A DNA stretch of 14,833 nt, taken from positions 1-14,833 of the forward strand of contig JAURJO010000007.1 of NCBI GenBank assembly GCA_030832235.1, in the 5' to 3' direction. Source of the stretch: Verrucomicrobiota bacterium (GTDB lineage: Bacteria; Verrucomicrobiota; Verrucomicrobiia; Opitutales; Opitutaceae). Position numbers and translations under genes: made by a program. The notes beneath the pieces were generated by a model that searched no databases, was not told where the DNA came from, and saw only the letters and a list, made by a program, of their open reading frames with translations. Of this stretch, positions 14,761-14,833 are shown one piece after another (position 1 is the stretch's first letter; the number at the start of each line of letters is the position of its first letter).

Positions 14761-14833
14761 GAAGAAACCGCCGATGCCTTTCCGAATTTTCGCCCTTCAG
14801 TTCAAGGTGCGATGGTTCGTGCGGTGTTCTTGA

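Noticed and set aside
1..14833. CRISPR array, defence system, prophage or insertion sequence
   Set aside because: I found no regularly spaced repeats with unique spacers, no cas, nuclease, integrase or transposase signatures. The only long repeats are the two copies at the left end.

Overview
The window reads as a GC-rich chromosomal segment of a Verrucomicrobiota bacterium, probably close to the Opitutae. I infer this from the very large secreted protein at the right end, which has a sugar-dehydrogenase-like propeller, HEAT-like repeats and a terminal CxxCH haem domain. That architecture is characteristic of Planctomycetes and Verrucomicrobia. The intergenic repeats built on AACC(G/A)CGGAT and CACGAA also fit my memory of such genomes. 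No database search was possible.

Layout, left to right. Bases 1-39 may be the last 13 codons of a gene cut by the window edge. Bases 40-924 contain no convincing gene but carry two near-identical, ungapped ~221-bp direct repeats (142-362 and 428-648). Next come a SAM-dependent methyltransferase (+, 925-1869) and, convergent with it across only 6 bp, a polytopic membrane protein of unknown function with a C-terminal soluble domain (-, 1876-3585). An OmpR-type response regulator and its histidine kinase follow as a translationally overlapping pair on the - strand (5839 down to 3702). A repeat-bearing gap of about 430 bp separates them from a GT4-type glycosyltransferase with an unusual N-terminal extension (-, 6272-7960). 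Divergent from it is a + strand run: a GT-C-like integral membrane protein (8017-10212), a ribose/simple-sugar type ABC permease with no partner genes in view (10281-11252), and the 1109-residue secreted PVC-type cytochrome protein (11322-14651). The final ~180 bp is repeat-bearing intergenic DNA.

How they may work together (inference). The methyltransferase, the GT4 enzyme and the two GT-C-like membrane proteins have the composition of an extracellular or O-antigen-type polysaccharide assembly locus. The two-component system embedded among them could regulate it, but nothing in the sequence proves this. The permease and the secreted cytochrome protein lie in the same direction 69 bp apart and could link periplasmic carbohydrate oxidation to uptake. 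I see no CRISPR array, tRNA, rRNA, insertion sequence, phage gene or recognisable defence system. The most noteworthy unexplained items are the left-hand repeat pair, the orphan permease next to the cytochrome protein, and the uncharacterised membrane proteins.
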